Shown in pieces: positions 44,801 to 56,600 of a stretch of DNA of 64,000 nucleotides. The notes under the pieces were generated by a model. It was not told where the DNA came from. It worked only from the letters and a program-made list of their open reading frames with translations, and ran no database searches. The DNA lies in assembly GCF_901933205.1 (NCBI RefSeq), contig NC_044597.1, positions 3,460,126 through 3,524,125 of the forward strand. The letters run 5' to 3'. The translations under genes and the position numbers were made by a program. The DNA is from Camarhynchus parvulus (lineage: Eukaryota > Chordata > Aves > Passeriformes > Thraupidae). How positions within the stretch are numbered: position 1 is the first letter of the stretch; every line of letters starts with the position of its first letter.

Positions 44801-47800
44801 TGGGGAGAGGGCCGGGGGGTCAGCGCCGGGCACCCCCACACCACCCCGGCACTGCCCGCCGGGGAAACTGAGGCACAGAGCGGGCACGGAGCACACCCGG
44901 TCCCATGGTGGGTCACGGAGGGGACGCCGGTGCCTCTCAGGTCCCCTCAAAGTCACTCACTCTCGTCAGAACCCCGGAATGCCACCCGGGTCTGCAGGCA
45001 GGAGTCGATGCGGCGGAAATGCCGGAACAGCGGCTTCACCTGCTTGTTCGGGGGGGGGGTCTCGTCGGCCACCCTGGGGGGGGGGCACAGACAGGGCTCA
45101 GACAGGGCCCGGAGCCCGGGGCTGCACCCCGAGACCCGAGGGTGGGCACAGGGGGAGGGTGCAGTGGGGAGGGGTCCGAGGCTGCGCATGGCGAGGGCGT
45201 GAGGGGGGAGCAAAGTTGGATGTGAAGGGGCAACCAGGAGGGCACCAGGGCGGGTGACCCCTCCAGCCGCTGGGCACCCCCAAGGGTCACAACTCCTTGT
45301 CCTTCTTGGGAACTCCCTGACCCACAGGGACCCTCTGCCCTTCCCAGGGACCTCCTGGCACAGAGGGAACCTCAGGACCGAGGGAACTTTGTCCTACAGA
45401 GACCCCAGACCCCACAGGACACCCTGCCCTCCTTGGGAACCCCTGACCGATGGTGACCCCTGGTCCCCCAGGGACCCCCGACCCCAGGAACCCCCAGGAC
45501 CCCCTGACCCTCTTCTCACTTGAGCTCCACAGTCTCCACGAGCTGGTGCAGCTTGATGATCTCGTCCTCCAGCTCGTGGTACAGGGACGTGTCCTTCATG
45601 ATGAGCAGGTAAAGTTCCTGTGGGGCGAGAGGGGTCAGAGCCGGGACTCCTGACACTGAGGGGAGGGGACACGGGAAGGGGACACCCACCTTGATGACCT
45701 TCCCGGCGCTCTCCTCCTCCTGCAGCAGCCCCTTGTAGGTGTCGAGGAAGTGCAGCAGCACGGCCAGCACCGCCCGCTTGCGCCGCAGCCCCGAGCCCTC
45801 CTCCCAGCGCGCCGGGGGGCTGCCCGCCGCCAGCACGAAGGTGCCGCTGTCAAGGAGGTGCCACGGCAAAGAGGGACCCTCGGCCACCCCCCAGCACCCG
45901 CCGCGCCGAGGGTCGTTGTGCCCTCCCTGGTGGCACCACACTGCCCACCTTGCCCCCAAATCCTCGTGGCACCCCAATCCCCTTTTGCTGCTCCTTGCAA
46001 CCCCCATGCCCACCGTTCTGCCACCCTTGTGCCAGCTCCACGGCACCCTGGTGCCCATGCTGGTGCCCTCCTGGTTGCACCTTGATGCCAACTCTTGTGC
46101 CACCACGGTGTCCCCTTCACGGCCCACCCTCACTGCACCCCAATACCCTCCTGATGCCCAGCCCCGGACCCCTCCTCACCCACCCCCGTGGCCCCCCAGG
46201 ATATTGCTGGTGCAGCTGCTGCAGGAAGCGCTCGGTGGGCAGGAACAGCGAGTGGGTGAGCACGATGTCATCCAGCAGCGACTCTGGGGGGACAGGGAGG
46301 ACAGACATGGGCACATCCCCCCTCCCCAAAGCCCCAAAGAGCCCCCCGACACCTCCCCCCTGCCCGGCGGGGTGGATGGGTGAGGGGAGCCGTGGTAATT
46401 CGCAGGGTGACACCGGGAGAGGCCGAGCCCCACGCGAACCCCCCCGCGCCGGCGCTGACTCAGGGCCCGCTCCCAGCCCCGGGGCAACCGGGCCCGGCCG
46501 AGCCGGTGTGGGGGCAGAGGCGCCGGCAGGGCGGCACCGGGGCCGCGACGCCCCGGCACACCCGGGAGAGCCCCGTGAGAGGCCGGCCGTGGGGCACAGC
46601 AGGACACGGCAAAGGGAAACTGAGGCACGCAGCTTGGGCCACGCGGGGAGGGTGCCACAGCCGGGCTCTCTGGGGCAGCGCGGGTGGCACCGCCCTGGGA
46701 AGATGTTTTGGGTGAGCCAAGGGCCTGGTGCCGGCGTCTGTGCCCGTCAGAGCTGGCATCAGTCACCGCCATGGACGAGGCACCGCTCCCTCACCTGGCA
46801 CCAGCACAGCCCCGGTGCCCCGGGGATCCTGCGGTGGGACCCCAGAGCCCTTCCAAGGAGCTGACCCACGGAGGGGCCACGCAGAGCATCCACCCAGCCA
46901 CTCCCCGGTGGCCCCCAGAGCGTTAACCCGGTCACGGAGCAGCGCCGAGCCAGGGCAGAGCATCCCCTGACGCTCCAGCGCCGGGCACAGCACCCAGGGG
47001 GCATCAGCTGCTGCCGAAAGGGGACACGCAGTCTGGGGCACAGGGACGGGCAGGGGCACTGCCAGCACGGGGGCTGCAGCTGCACGGCCCCCAGCTCTCC
47101 CAGCCCCCTGCCCCGAGTGCAGCCCCCTCTCAGATTCTGCCTGCGGGACAGGAGCTGAACACACCCCCTATCCCTGCCTCAGTTTTCCCATCCCTCTGCA
47201 GCACTCACGCTGTACCCCAGATTCACAGGGATGTTTTCCCCGTGTCGGGACCTCCATCCTGGCTCCTGTCCCCCTGCTCCCTGCCAGCCCGGGCACCACC
47301 AGGCCTGGCAGCGTGCTTGTGCAGGCAGGACCTGGCGCTGCCAGTCCCGGCTCGCCCCTACCCGAGGGCTCCTCTTGGTGGTTGCACCTAATCCCGGCCC
47401 TGGCATCACTGGAGCAGGGGCTGGCAGTGGCCTGGGGTCCCTGACGGCCTCTGTTCCCAGCAGCCGAGGGGGATTGGCCGGGCCAGGGATCCCCGAGGTG
47501 TGGGAAGGCTCCCACCCACCTGCAGCCAGCCTGGCTCCCGCCCAGCCCTGACACCGAAACCACCCCGACACCTGGGCACAGGCAGCCACGGTGGGACAGC
47601 CCCGGAGGCCTGTGCCAGAGGAAAGGGGCATCCAACCGGCCCCCCCTCCACTGCAGCTCCCGTCGGGGCTAATTTTAGCACCAGGAGGATGTTAAGGACC
47701 ATCCAAGCGGGAAGTGGATGCTGCAGTGACTGCCGGTGCCCGGCCACCCCCGGCTCCCACCGAGCTGGCACTGCCACATCCCCTTGCCAGCCCCTCTGCC

Positions 47801-48558
47801 ATGCCGTCTTGCCCACCCCACAGATTCCTGCCCACCCCTCTGCCACCGACGCCCTGCCCCGGCGGAGACCCAGCTTTGACCTTGTCACCCAACCGGGCAC
47901 CGTTGTGCCCTGTGCAGGGCCACCCGCCTCACCGGGCGCGGGTGTCCCCGCACCCCGCTGTCCCCCACGCCGGCATCCACCGGCGCATCCCCCCCGCAAG
48001 CAGCGGCCGCCCCCGGGCTATCCCCGCTCCGCCGCATCGCCCGCGATCCACGCGCTCCCCACGCCGGGCACCCCCGCAGCCCATCCCGGCGGGGTCCCGC
48101 AGCCGGTCCCGGCGGTCCCGCAGCCCCGTACCTGCCCCGCAGCCCCTCCCGTGTGCAGTCGCCGGCAGTCGGTCGAGGAGCGCGGCCAGGAGCCGCTCGG
48201 GGGGCGCGGGCGCGGCGGGGGCGCAGCCGCAGCCGCAGCAGCACCGGGCGGCGGGCGGCGGCTCCGGGCTCGGCGGCTCCCGCTCCCGCTCCCGGTCCCG
48301 ATCGCGGTCGCAGCCCGGTGACGGATCCTCAGGGGAGCGGAGCGGAGCCTCGGGCGGCCGTAGCTCCAGCCAGCGGCCCTCGCCCCCGGTACCGGCCCCG
48401 CGGGCCCCGCCGGCTCCTCGGGGGAGGCGGGCGGGCGCGACAGGCTCTGCCGCCGCGGCGCCGGCACCGAGCCCGGCCCCGGTACCTGCCCCGGGGGCGG
48501 CGGGGCGGACGGGCAGGTGCGAGCCCGGCTTCTTCAGCAACTTCTCCAGCGGCTTCAT
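38844..48558 (-). CDS. RAPGEFL1: Rap guanine nucleotide exchange factor-like 1 (complete)
   Basis: RasGEF-family protein, catalytically uncertain in the family. Fifteen coding exons: 48132-48558 (MKPLEKLLKK), 46184-46283, 45690-45846, 45520-45617, 44961-45073, 44632-44799, 44455 or 44454-44551, 44244-44366, 43003-43181, 41562-41652, 40625-40675, 40296-40383, 40140-40204, 39812-39866 and 38844-38968. Phases join to 645 codons plus TGA. The N-terminus (about 1-142) is Ala/Pro/Arg-rich. ESLLDDIVLTHSLFLPTERF begins the RasGEF N-like region. CRVYMPDHSYVTIRSRLSAS starts the RA/ubiquitin-like part. ANHLTAFHWELFRCIHE through FENLTDPCRNHKTYRE and TFLHEGSKTLLDGLVNVEKL form the CDC25-homology domain. 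It ends ELSYKLEPGSQ. Donors after exon 6 (GTGCCC) and exon 8 (GTTCGG) are weak. The exon 2-3 junction adds about ten residues not in my memory of the human protein. Confidence 0.95.
38995..39625. repeat. GGGATGGGAGTGTG minisatellite
   Basis: Units such as GGGATGGGAGTGTGGGGATG and GGGATGGAGGGATGGGAG repeat over about 600 bp and make up most of RAPGEFL1 intron 14. It is G-rich on the plus strand. Confidence 0.85.
40700..41225. repeat. Degenerate tandem repeat, about 188-bp higher-order period
   Basis: A stretch including GAACCCAGGAGAGGTCTGGG followed by AGCAGCCAGGTGTGGGCA occurs at about 40,940 and again at about 41,128. Shorter GGGAGCACCCAGG-like units fill the rest of RAPGEFL1 intron 10. Confidence 0.6.
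41228..41450 (+). repeat. Dispersed repeat copy A (partner at 45,190-45,447)
   Basis: From ACAAAGTTGGATGTGAAGG to about CCCCAGACCCC this closely matches copy B, including CCTCCAGCCCCTGGGCACCC and CAACTCCTTGTCCTTCTTGG. Both are in the same orientation in different RAPGEFL1 introns (10 and 4). Its origin is unknown: a segmental copy, or an unrecognised interspersed element. Confidence 0.75.
41728..42961 (+). mobile_element. Solo LTR with internal 380-bp tandem duplication and AT-rich palindromes
   Basis: Related to the LTR at 1-413. The segment starting AGGACATT at 41,728 recurs at 42,108, a 380-bp direct duplication covering most of U3. 42,480-42,790 is an A/T expansion with two copies of a 22-bp inverted repeat built on TTCTTAGTATACTAAGAA (42,487-42,508 perfect; 42,643-42,664 nearly so). 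U5-like sequence with AATAAG and AATAAA-like signals follows, ending in TCTGACA at about 42,961. It lies in RAPGEFL1 intron 9, antisense to the gene, 40 bp from the exon 9 donor. No retroviral genes are present. Boundaries are approximate. Confidence 0.75.
43320..44205 (-). mobile_element. Second solo LTR, gene-sense orientation, with expanded internal repeat
   Basis: On the minus strand it starts near TTCTCCCTCCCAGGATTTTCC, passes GAGATTGTTTGCTGAAAGG and GACCAATTGGAGCC, and has an AATAAA signal at about 43,382-43,387 followed by CTTTTGCTCAACCTTC. This order resembles a common passerine ERV LTR as I remember it. The middle (43,400-43,950) is an array around TACTAAAGAAAAA. It lies in RAPGEFL1 intron 8. 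Ends are approximate and no coding sequence remains. Confidence 0.65.
43400..43955. repeat. AT-rich array of TACTAAAGAAAAA units inside the LTR
   Basis: About eight copies of ACTAAAGAAAAA (near 43,427, 43,554, 43,613, 43,682, 43,737, 43,806, 43,870 and 43,938), separated by 55-130 bp of TATATAAAACTATAAATA-type sequence. Confidence 0.8.
45190..45447 (+). repeat. Dispersed repeat copy B (partner at 41,228-41,450)
   Basis: Same orientation and order as copy A. It carries a small insertion around 45,330-45,355 (CCCTCTGCCCTTCCCAGGGA) that copy A lacks. It lies in RAPGEFL1 intron 4. Confidence 0.75.
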
Positions 48559-48950
48559 GGCCGCCCGGGCGCGGCGGCGGCGGCGGCGGCTCAGGGGCCC
48601 ATCGGCGGCGGTGGCGGCTCCGTTCGGCTCCGCTCGGGCCGCGGCACCGCTCCCCCGCCCGCCCCGCACCGGCTGCGCGCTGCGCCCGCCCCACACCGGC
48701 CCCGCCGCCAGTACCGCCCCGCCCCGTTACGGCCCCCGCCGCCGCCGACCCCGGCACCTGCCCGCCCCTTTCCCCGCACCGTCGCCGCCCCCGGGCCCGC
48801 CAACGGCACCTGCCCGCCCCCTCCCCGCAGCACCGCACTCGGTACCGAACCCGCCCCGGGGCTGCGGTGACACCGGCTCGCACCAGCACACGGTGCCCCC
48901 CCCGCCGCTTCCCCGCAGCCCCGCACAGGTGATGCATTCCGCACCCCCGC
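47900..48950 (-). promoter_or_regulatory. RAPGEFL1: RAPGEFL1 CpG island promoter
   Basis: Very dense CpG over the first coding exon and the sequence upstream of ATG 48558, with a (CGG)n run at about 48,571-48,590 and several GC boxes (CCCCGCCC) between 48,650 and 48,780. No TATA box is visible and the start site was not resolved. Long open frames here, on both strands, are compositional. Confidence 0.6.
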
Positions 48951-48959
48951 ACCCATCTC

Positions 48960-51900
48960 CCCGCATTCCCCTGCCGCATCCCCGGGGTACCACCACGCTC
49001 CCTCCCCACACACCGTACAGCCTGGGGGACACAGCCCCGAGCCTGTCACTCCCCACTGTCACACACCGCGACCGGGGGGCCCAGCCCCACAGCCCCCTGC
49101 TGCCGCACACCCCCGGCACACCCCCGGCACACCCCCGTGCCCGGTTCCCCCCCGCACACCCGCACAGTTCCCCCATCCCCAGCTGTGGGGTGACCACCCC
49201 CGAACCCCCAGTCCAGCTCTCTGCACCCGCCGCAGCGTGGGAAAAGGCCGGGGGTGGGTGCGAGATCCCCCACCCTGGCACCCCCCTGGGGCTGGGCTGC
49301 CCCGCGGGCAGGGTGGGCAGGTCGGGGTGGCTGCCAGGCCCCCCCATTTCCGCCGCCTGCCAGGCTGGAACGGGCCCCGGCGTGCCGGGGCAGGTTCCGG
49401 GGCAGGTTCTGGGGCAGGTTCTGGGGCAGGGCAGGGCCAGATGTGGCGCTAGCCCGGGGCTGATCCTCCTGCCCCGCTCCTGCGGGGTGCTGAGCACCCA
49501 TCCTGCCCATGCCCACTGCCCCCAGCCCCACCTTGCACCCTCTGGACAGGCCAGCAGGTGCCTGTCCCCTTCTCCCGGTTCCATCCCCCTGCAAAACCAC
49601 GGCCCTGCGGCAACTCCGGGCTGGAATGGTGGCAGCGACGTGGGGGGACACAGCAAGTGACCCCACGGCCTTTGCTGGGCCCCACTGCCCAGGGGGTTCG
49701 GGGGGAGATGGAGGAACGAGGTTCCCGGCAGTTCCCGCTTTGTTCCCGCTTCGCCTCCACCCGGCAGTTGCCTGGCAACTCCATCCATGCGGCTGCCGGA
49801 GAGCAGCAAAACACGGCCCCACATCCCCATCCCCGGCTGGATGAGGTCCTGTCGGGATGGCACAGCACGGCATGGCCCGGCACGTCCCTCCTCTGTTCCT
49901 CCAGCACTCAGATCCCCCACAACCCATCCAGCACCCCCAAAATATCCCACTCTGCTGAGCTCCTCCATCCCTTTTCCCCACAGCATCCGGACAAGGGTTC
50001 TCGGTGTGGGTGTAAATGGTGCTGCTGGCCAGGTTCAGCCACACAGAGAAGGGCTGCTCCTGACAGCAGGAGGGGAAACTGAGGCACAGAGAGACCCTGA
50101 GACCCCGCTCACTGGTGGCAGTGGGGATGCACTGGGCCACATGAGCAGGAGGGACCTGGAGCACTGTGCCATGCTGAGGGCAGTGCTCCCCCTGGGAAAG
50201 GTGCTCCAGATCCAGCCTGTCCCATCCACTCTCCTTGTGTCGGCAGGGATGGGGGCACTGCTGGCGCAGAGCGAACTATTGGCTTAATTAATTTGCTGTT
50301 ATTTCTCCTAACGAGCTGGGATCTGGAGCGGGCGCTTCCCTGGGTTGGCAGCCAGCGCATTCCCCCGCCCCGGCAGCGAGCCGGGGGTGCGAAGCCTCCA
50401 GGCACTGCTCAAAACAGACCGTGTGTAGGAGGGAAAAATTACACCCCGGGAAAAATCCCTCCCCGAGCCAGCGCTTTAACCCACTTCCCAGCTGCAGCGC
50501 TGGGAGAAGGGACTCAGGCATTTGGGGAAGGGGAGAAGCACCATGAGACTGGGGCAGCTGCTCCATGAGGTCCCTGTGGAGGGCTGAGCCAAATCCTGGA
50601 CTATACTCAGACCTAATCCTGCTGCCAGGGAGGGAAACTGAGGCAGTGGAACTGGGGAGGAATGGGGCAGTACAGTGATGTGGGCAGGAAGATGATGCCT
50701 CCTGCTGCTTTTGGAACTGTTCTGGGACCCCCACCATACTGCCAGAAGTATGGCAGAAACTGGGGAGACCTGAAGGGAAGGGGGGAAAAGGGGGTGGGAT
50801 GCAAAGGGAGGAGCTGGGGTCCCCCCTGCCCTTCCACCATGGCACAGGCAGGGCCCACCAGCAACCCTGGCTGCAGGAGGGCAGAGCTCACGGTGATGCT
50901 CCATTCACAGCACCAGGGTGTAACAGGAGTGGGGTGTGTGCCCCCCATCTCTGCCTGGCGTGGGCAGGGGGCTGGCAGGAGGCTGCGGAGGCAGCGCGGC
51001 ACAAACGCGCGGGCGGCAGCTCCCGCACCACCAACACAACAGTTGGTCCTTCCCCGTGAGCCAGGGAGGCTGGGGGAGAGGAGGGGGCTCACATCAGCCC
51101 CCAGACAGACAGGGGGCTCCCTCCAGCCCCCAGACAGACAAGGGGCTCTCTCCAGCCCTGCTACTGGGGCAGAGCTGGGCTGGGGATGGGTGGCAGCTGC
51201 TTTCAGGGATGTGGGAGTGAGGGCGGCTGGTGCCAGGCACAGCAGAGCTGCAATTTCAGTCCCACTGTGAGCTCCTGAGAAGGGCAGAGCTGTACCTAGG
51301 AAGAGCAGAGTGGATCCTGGGAAGGGAGAATGGCCCCTGGGGAGGGAGCAGTTCCTGGGAGACAGCAGAGGTGGCACTGGTCCTGCCAGGGAAGCTCAGG
51401 TGGACGCTGTCCCTGGGGGTCTCAGCCCCAGGAAGGACACACAAGAGCTTCTGCTTCCTACAACGCTGTTAAATGTGCATCCCACAGGATTGGAATCCAA
51501 ATAACACCAAAACCCTGGGAGGTCCAGGATTTCAGTTGTGTAACCAATGTGTCAATGACATCTATAAGATGAGGGGACTCTGCTTTGGTGGCTGAAACAA
51601 GACACAAAACGTCACGGAGTCACAAACATCATACAAAGAAGGAATTTCTGCTGCAGAGCCAGGCATGGATGAGGGATCCACACAGAGAATGTGGGTGCTG
51701 GTCCCTCATCCTGGCCACAGATGGGGACGGGGTGACTGAGCCGCCTCTCGCTCGGTGCCGTCCCCCTCAGCCAGTGCCTGCCTGGCAGCTGGCACGTCCC
51801 CACGGCGTCCCGGCACGTGCTCAGGAGAGCAGCAGGAACCGGCAGGAACGGGCAGGAATCAGCAGCCGGCCCTGCCAAGTTTCCTAATGCAATTTGCAAA

Positions 51901-52400
51901 CGGCTGCGAGGACGTGGCCAAGCCGTGGCTGGAGCGATGCGGGATGCGGAGCGGCAGCACTGCGGCACACCAGAGCCAGCCGGGACAGCGCGGCACAGCT
52001 GCGGTGACAGTCACCCCGTGGGGTCAGGAATCCCAAAGGGGACACAAGGCTGCTGTGGGGAAGTAAGGCAGGAGCTGGAGCAGGGCTGAGGTGCTTCCTT
52101 GTGAGGCCGGAGCCCAGCCCGGCGCACTGGGGCGGGTTCCAACACCCTCCACAGCCCCAGCAGCAACACCCAAGTGCTGGGAGCAAACCTGGCCCTGCTG
52201 AGCTGGTTTGGGTGCTGGCTGGGCTGCTCAGGCAGCGTCGGAGTGCTGGGTGCCCACAAACCTCTCCCTCTCTCTGTAGATTTGGCAGAGGAAGGGTGGA
52301 AACATCCCCCTGTGCTGCTGGGGGTGGCAGGGATGGGGTCACCCTGTGGATTCCCTCCTGAGAGCTCACACACACCAGTTACCAACAGTTTTGTTGGGAA
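48960..52400. other. RAPGEFL1-CASC3 intergenic spacer
   Basis: No exon is recognised. 49,766-49,780 is AGTTGCCTGGCAACT, a palindromic RFX-type site. 50,275-50,330 holds TTGGCTTAATTAATTTGC, a homeodomain-type AT-rich block that may be conserved. 51,085-51,160 has two to three copies of a 30-bp CCCCCAGACAGACA unit. The CASC3 3'UTR may extend into the right-hand end. Confidence 0.5.
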
Positions 52401-53624
52401 AAGAATCAGGAGGAGCTCCTAAGTTAAGTGGTTCCTGCCCAGGCAGTACATTCCTGACAGCTTCCCACGGCTCCATTGCCCTTCCCCTGCCCCAAAAGTG
52501 GCAGAAACCAACTTGCTAATTGAAAAGAGAATTGAAAAGAAGAATGAACTGGGGGGGATTTCACCGCTGCTTACCCAAACAAATAAAAACGAAATACCCA
52601 AAAGAAACAAATCAGCTTTACTGAAGGAGCTGCTTCATTCCTTAAATAAAAACAGAGACCACGATCAAGCCAGCGGAGTTTGACATCCCAGGAGGGAGCG
52701 GGGAACGTTTAGTAAGGGGGAGAAGTTGGGAGAACTTGTGGCCAAGGACCGACTCGGGGGTTGGTTCTTTGGCGGCCCCAGCACGGGGGAGAAGGGGAGT
52801 GGGCAGCAGCAAGATGGATTTTGGGAAGGCACCGCTCAGGCCACGGGGGAAGTGCCTGGTCCTGAGCACAGTGCAGGTGGCTCATCCTGCTGCCTCACCT
52901 CCACGCAGGGAAGGAGCCATTCCAAGGAGCAGCTTTCCTCCTTGCCGAGGGGCCGAGTCTGGTGCTGGGATTCCTGTGGCTGTGTCCCTACGTGTTGCTC
53001 CTCTCCTTTGATTTTTCACCTTTGCTGTCCTGGGAGGGGGGGAAGAGGGAAGAGCAGCAGAGGTTTAGGGCCCCCCAAACCCCTACATGGGGGGAACAGT
53101 GCTATGGCTGGGTCTTGCCAGCAACACCCCCACCCACCTCTCTGGGCACAACCAGCCCCCTGTGTCAACCTCTCCACACGGTTCCAGATTTTTCCATCAC
53201 GAGGCCTTTCCAGGGCCCCTCCATCAGACAATTTGCTTCTCAGCCCTCCCCATGTACAGGAACCCACCAGCACATGTCTGCCCAGGTCTGGGCTTGCTTG
53301 GCTGCCATACATGAAGAAGGTATCGAAAGGGAAACCAAAAACACACATGGCATTCCAGCACGCTCACACATGCACAGCTCACAGCACTGGAGCAAGGAGA
53401 TCATTCCCAGCACAGGGAAGCACTCGCATCCTGAAAAACCTTTAACTCTACTGCCTGAATTATCTGCTGAGTTCTGAATGTTCGTCCTTCCAGAGAACTC
53501 CCTGCCTCCTAGCTCCTCCAGCCAGGGCTGGATTTTTCCCTCTCAAAATTGTCCTGTTTTCTACCCTGAACAAATAAAATTAAAAAGAGTCAACTTCAGA
53601 CTTACTTTTTACGTGGTTTTAGTT
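52400..53624 (-). other. CASC3: Probable CASC3 3' untranslated region
   Basis: Moderate-GC, non-repetitive sequence after the CASC3 stop codon. I found no AATAAA or ATTAAA on the minus strand here. AGTAAA at about 52,617-52,622 is the best variant signal, so the transcript end is not fixed. Confidence 0.4.
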
Positions 53625-56600
53625 TTAAAGATTTAAGTAACTCAAATTAACTGGAGCCCTGCTTACCACCTGCAACGAGAAGCTGAGGTTTGGGACAGGT
53701 CAGAGATGAGACAGTTTAAGATTTCCCCTTACAAAAGAACAAGGTTATTATTTTGGGATGGGAGAGGGAACTGCAGCCTCACACACACACAGCAGCGACA
53801 TCAGACACACACACACAAGGAGCAAAGGTGAGGGGATGGTACCTCTGGAGGCGGTGGCTTGATGGTCACAGGCTGGGACGTCCGGCGGGGCGGGGAGGGC
53901 TTGGGCTGCACCTGCTGCTGGACAGTGTTGTAGTAGGTGACCCCCCCATACACCTGGGACTGCGCCTGCAGGAGCAGCAGGATCAGAGCTCCGGGCTGGG
54001 GGGCCCTGTGAGCCCCTCCTGGCACCCACTGGGGCTGGACAGCTGCCCCCAGCCAGAGCCAAGAGGGGCTGTGCCCCCCAGACATCAGCCTCCGAAGCCC
54101 CTTGTGTGTCCCCACCCCTCATCAATGTCCCCCAGCTCCAGCAGGGACAGGACACAGTCTGTGCAGATGGGATACCCTCACCTTGCAGTGCATGGAATGC
54201 CTGAACTTCCCAACAGCAGCTTTTCAGCCTAACACAGCTCCCCTGCACATCCAGCCCTGCAGCCTCGGGGGAAACTGCCCTCAAAGCAGGGTGAGGTCCT
54301 GCTGGGATCAGCTGGAGCAGTGGCAAGGGCAGGGATGGCTGGGAGCTCAGGGAACATGCAGCTCTCCAGCCTTCCACGGCGTGTCAGCCCTGCTCCACCC
54401 ACAGCCTGTCAGCCCTGCTCCAGCCACGGCACCGGGATCTGGTCTGCTCTGGTCTCATCTGCCTTTTCAAGGATCTGGTCTGATCTGTCTCCTCACAGGG
54501 TCTGATCCTCAGAGAGATCCAATCCAATCTGCCTCCTCAGGGATCTGATCTTATCTGCCTCCTCACAGAAATCTGATCCATGTCCCTACAGGATCTGGTC
54601 TGATCTGCATTCTCAGGGATGTGAACTGATCTGCCTCCTCAGGGACCCAATCCAATCTGACTCCTCACAGCCCAGCAGTGACCTTAGATACCAAGCTGGG
54701 CCATGGAGCTTGAAAATCCATCCCCATGCTGCTCACACCAGCCAGCCCCCAGCCTCTATCTCAAACAGAACTGACCTCCACAGCCATTCCCAAGGTATCC
54801 TTGGCTCAGCAGGGCCCTGGAGGGGCTGTTTCCCTGTTCCATAAGGGAACCCCTCAACTCCACACCCCCCAGGACAGGATTTCACCCAGTGCCTGCCACG
54901 CTCAGGGAGCCATGAGAACAATCTTTTCTGGGATGCCAGCAGCTTTTCTCCACGGAGCTGCTGTGTTGTTCCACATCCTCTCCCAGGAACACCTCACAGA
55001 ACACACCCCACACTCCACACCATCCCACCTGCTCCTGCCTGCTTGGGGAGGAGCCGCAGTGCACCCGGCTTACCTGCGTGTTGGAATAGAGATGAGGAGG
55101 GGGTGGAGGGGGCAGAGCTCCAGGGGGGTAGGGGTAGCCAGGATTCCCGAAATTCATCACTCCAGGGGCCGAGAAGTAAGTCGGAGTGAGCAGCTGCTGC
55201 GGCGGGGGCTGCCCCGGGGGCATGGACACTGCTGGGGGGTACAGGCCGGGGTTTGCCATGGCAGGGGGCGTCTGGTGGGGGTGTAAACCTGGAGGTGACC
55301 CAAAAAAGAGCGTCCCTGGGTAGCAGCAGGAAGGAGCATGCTCTGCTCCCTGCTGGGGAGGGACACAGAGCAGCAGAGCACAGCCCCCTCCCCAGTTCCG
55401 GATTCAGTGGAACCAGACGTGGCAACTCCACTGCAGGAAACAATTTGTGTGGGCAAGCAGAGAACGTGTTAGACAGCTCCCAGTTCTGCTTTTTCCTGAG
55501 CTACAGGGCTAGGGAGTGAGGAACCAGCCCAGTGCCCACGGAAGGGAGCGGCCCAGCCTGCTGAGGGCCCACAGAGACCTGCAAACATCCAGCTGGGAGC
55601 TGCCAAAGGTTCAGCTCCACTTGTCCTGCACTGGCGGGAAGCTCCAGAAACACTTATTTTTTCTTTCATTAAAACTGATACTGGTTCAGCCTCACTGCAA
55701 GAGGGAGCAGCTCTCTTCCACATTGTAGAAATTAAGGAAAATGGATTCCCCTCTGTGATAGAGGCTGTGGGAGAGCAGAGTTCTCTGTTCCCCAGGTCCA
55801 GGGGTGTCCCAGTGGCTCCTCACCTGGATGAGGGAGGTGCATCTCTGGCTGCACAATCATCCCTTGGGGCGGCAGCGGGGCTGGGTTCTCACCGTGGGCG
55901 TAGATTGGTCCCTGGAATTGTACTGCAACAACACATGACACGCTGTGAGGAAAAGCTCCATGGAATTTTATTCCCCTGCAGCTGGGCACACACAGCCCAG
56001 CCTGCCCCGAGGGCTCTTACAGCACACAGAGGCTCCAGGACTCACAGATGGGACATGCTCCCTAAGGAAAAGCCTCCTACTCCCTTAGAAAGCAGGAAAA
56101 TACTCAGGGAATTTCTCCTCTAACACTTTAAATGCTGGAGGGAATTCCTAATCCATCCCCAGTCCTGCTCTCTCCATGCTCAAATGTCAAAGACTTGATT
56201 TAAAGTTCAATTTAAATCCCAGTTCTCAGGAAGAATTGGGGTGTCCTAAGAGCCCTGGCACAGAGAGGGGATAACACTGAGGATAATTCCATGGGTTTAA
56301 ACACAACCAGGCAGGCTCCCAGCTGCCTTTGAGACACTGCACGAGAGGACACAACAAACAAAAGACAAGACACAGTTCCAGCCCTGAAAGAAATGGGGAG
56401 ATCCTTGCTCCAGTTGCTCCCATGGAGCAGGGATCACATGGAGCCACAGGAGCAGGAAGGAAACACTCACGTGGGTCATAGTAGTGCCCTTCCACGATGC
56501 TGATGTGCATGGGGGGCGCAGGCTCTGGCACGGGGGGTCTCTGCCTCTGCGATGAGTAGCGCTTCACACGCCCCCCTGGCACTGCCTGTGAGAGTCCAGG

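Noticed and set aside
47714..49660. A 648-codon open frame on the plus strand
   Set aside because: It overlaps RAPGEFL1 exon 1 and its CpG island in antisense. The Arg/Ser/Pro repeats are the reverse of the CGG-rich exon; no family resemblance.
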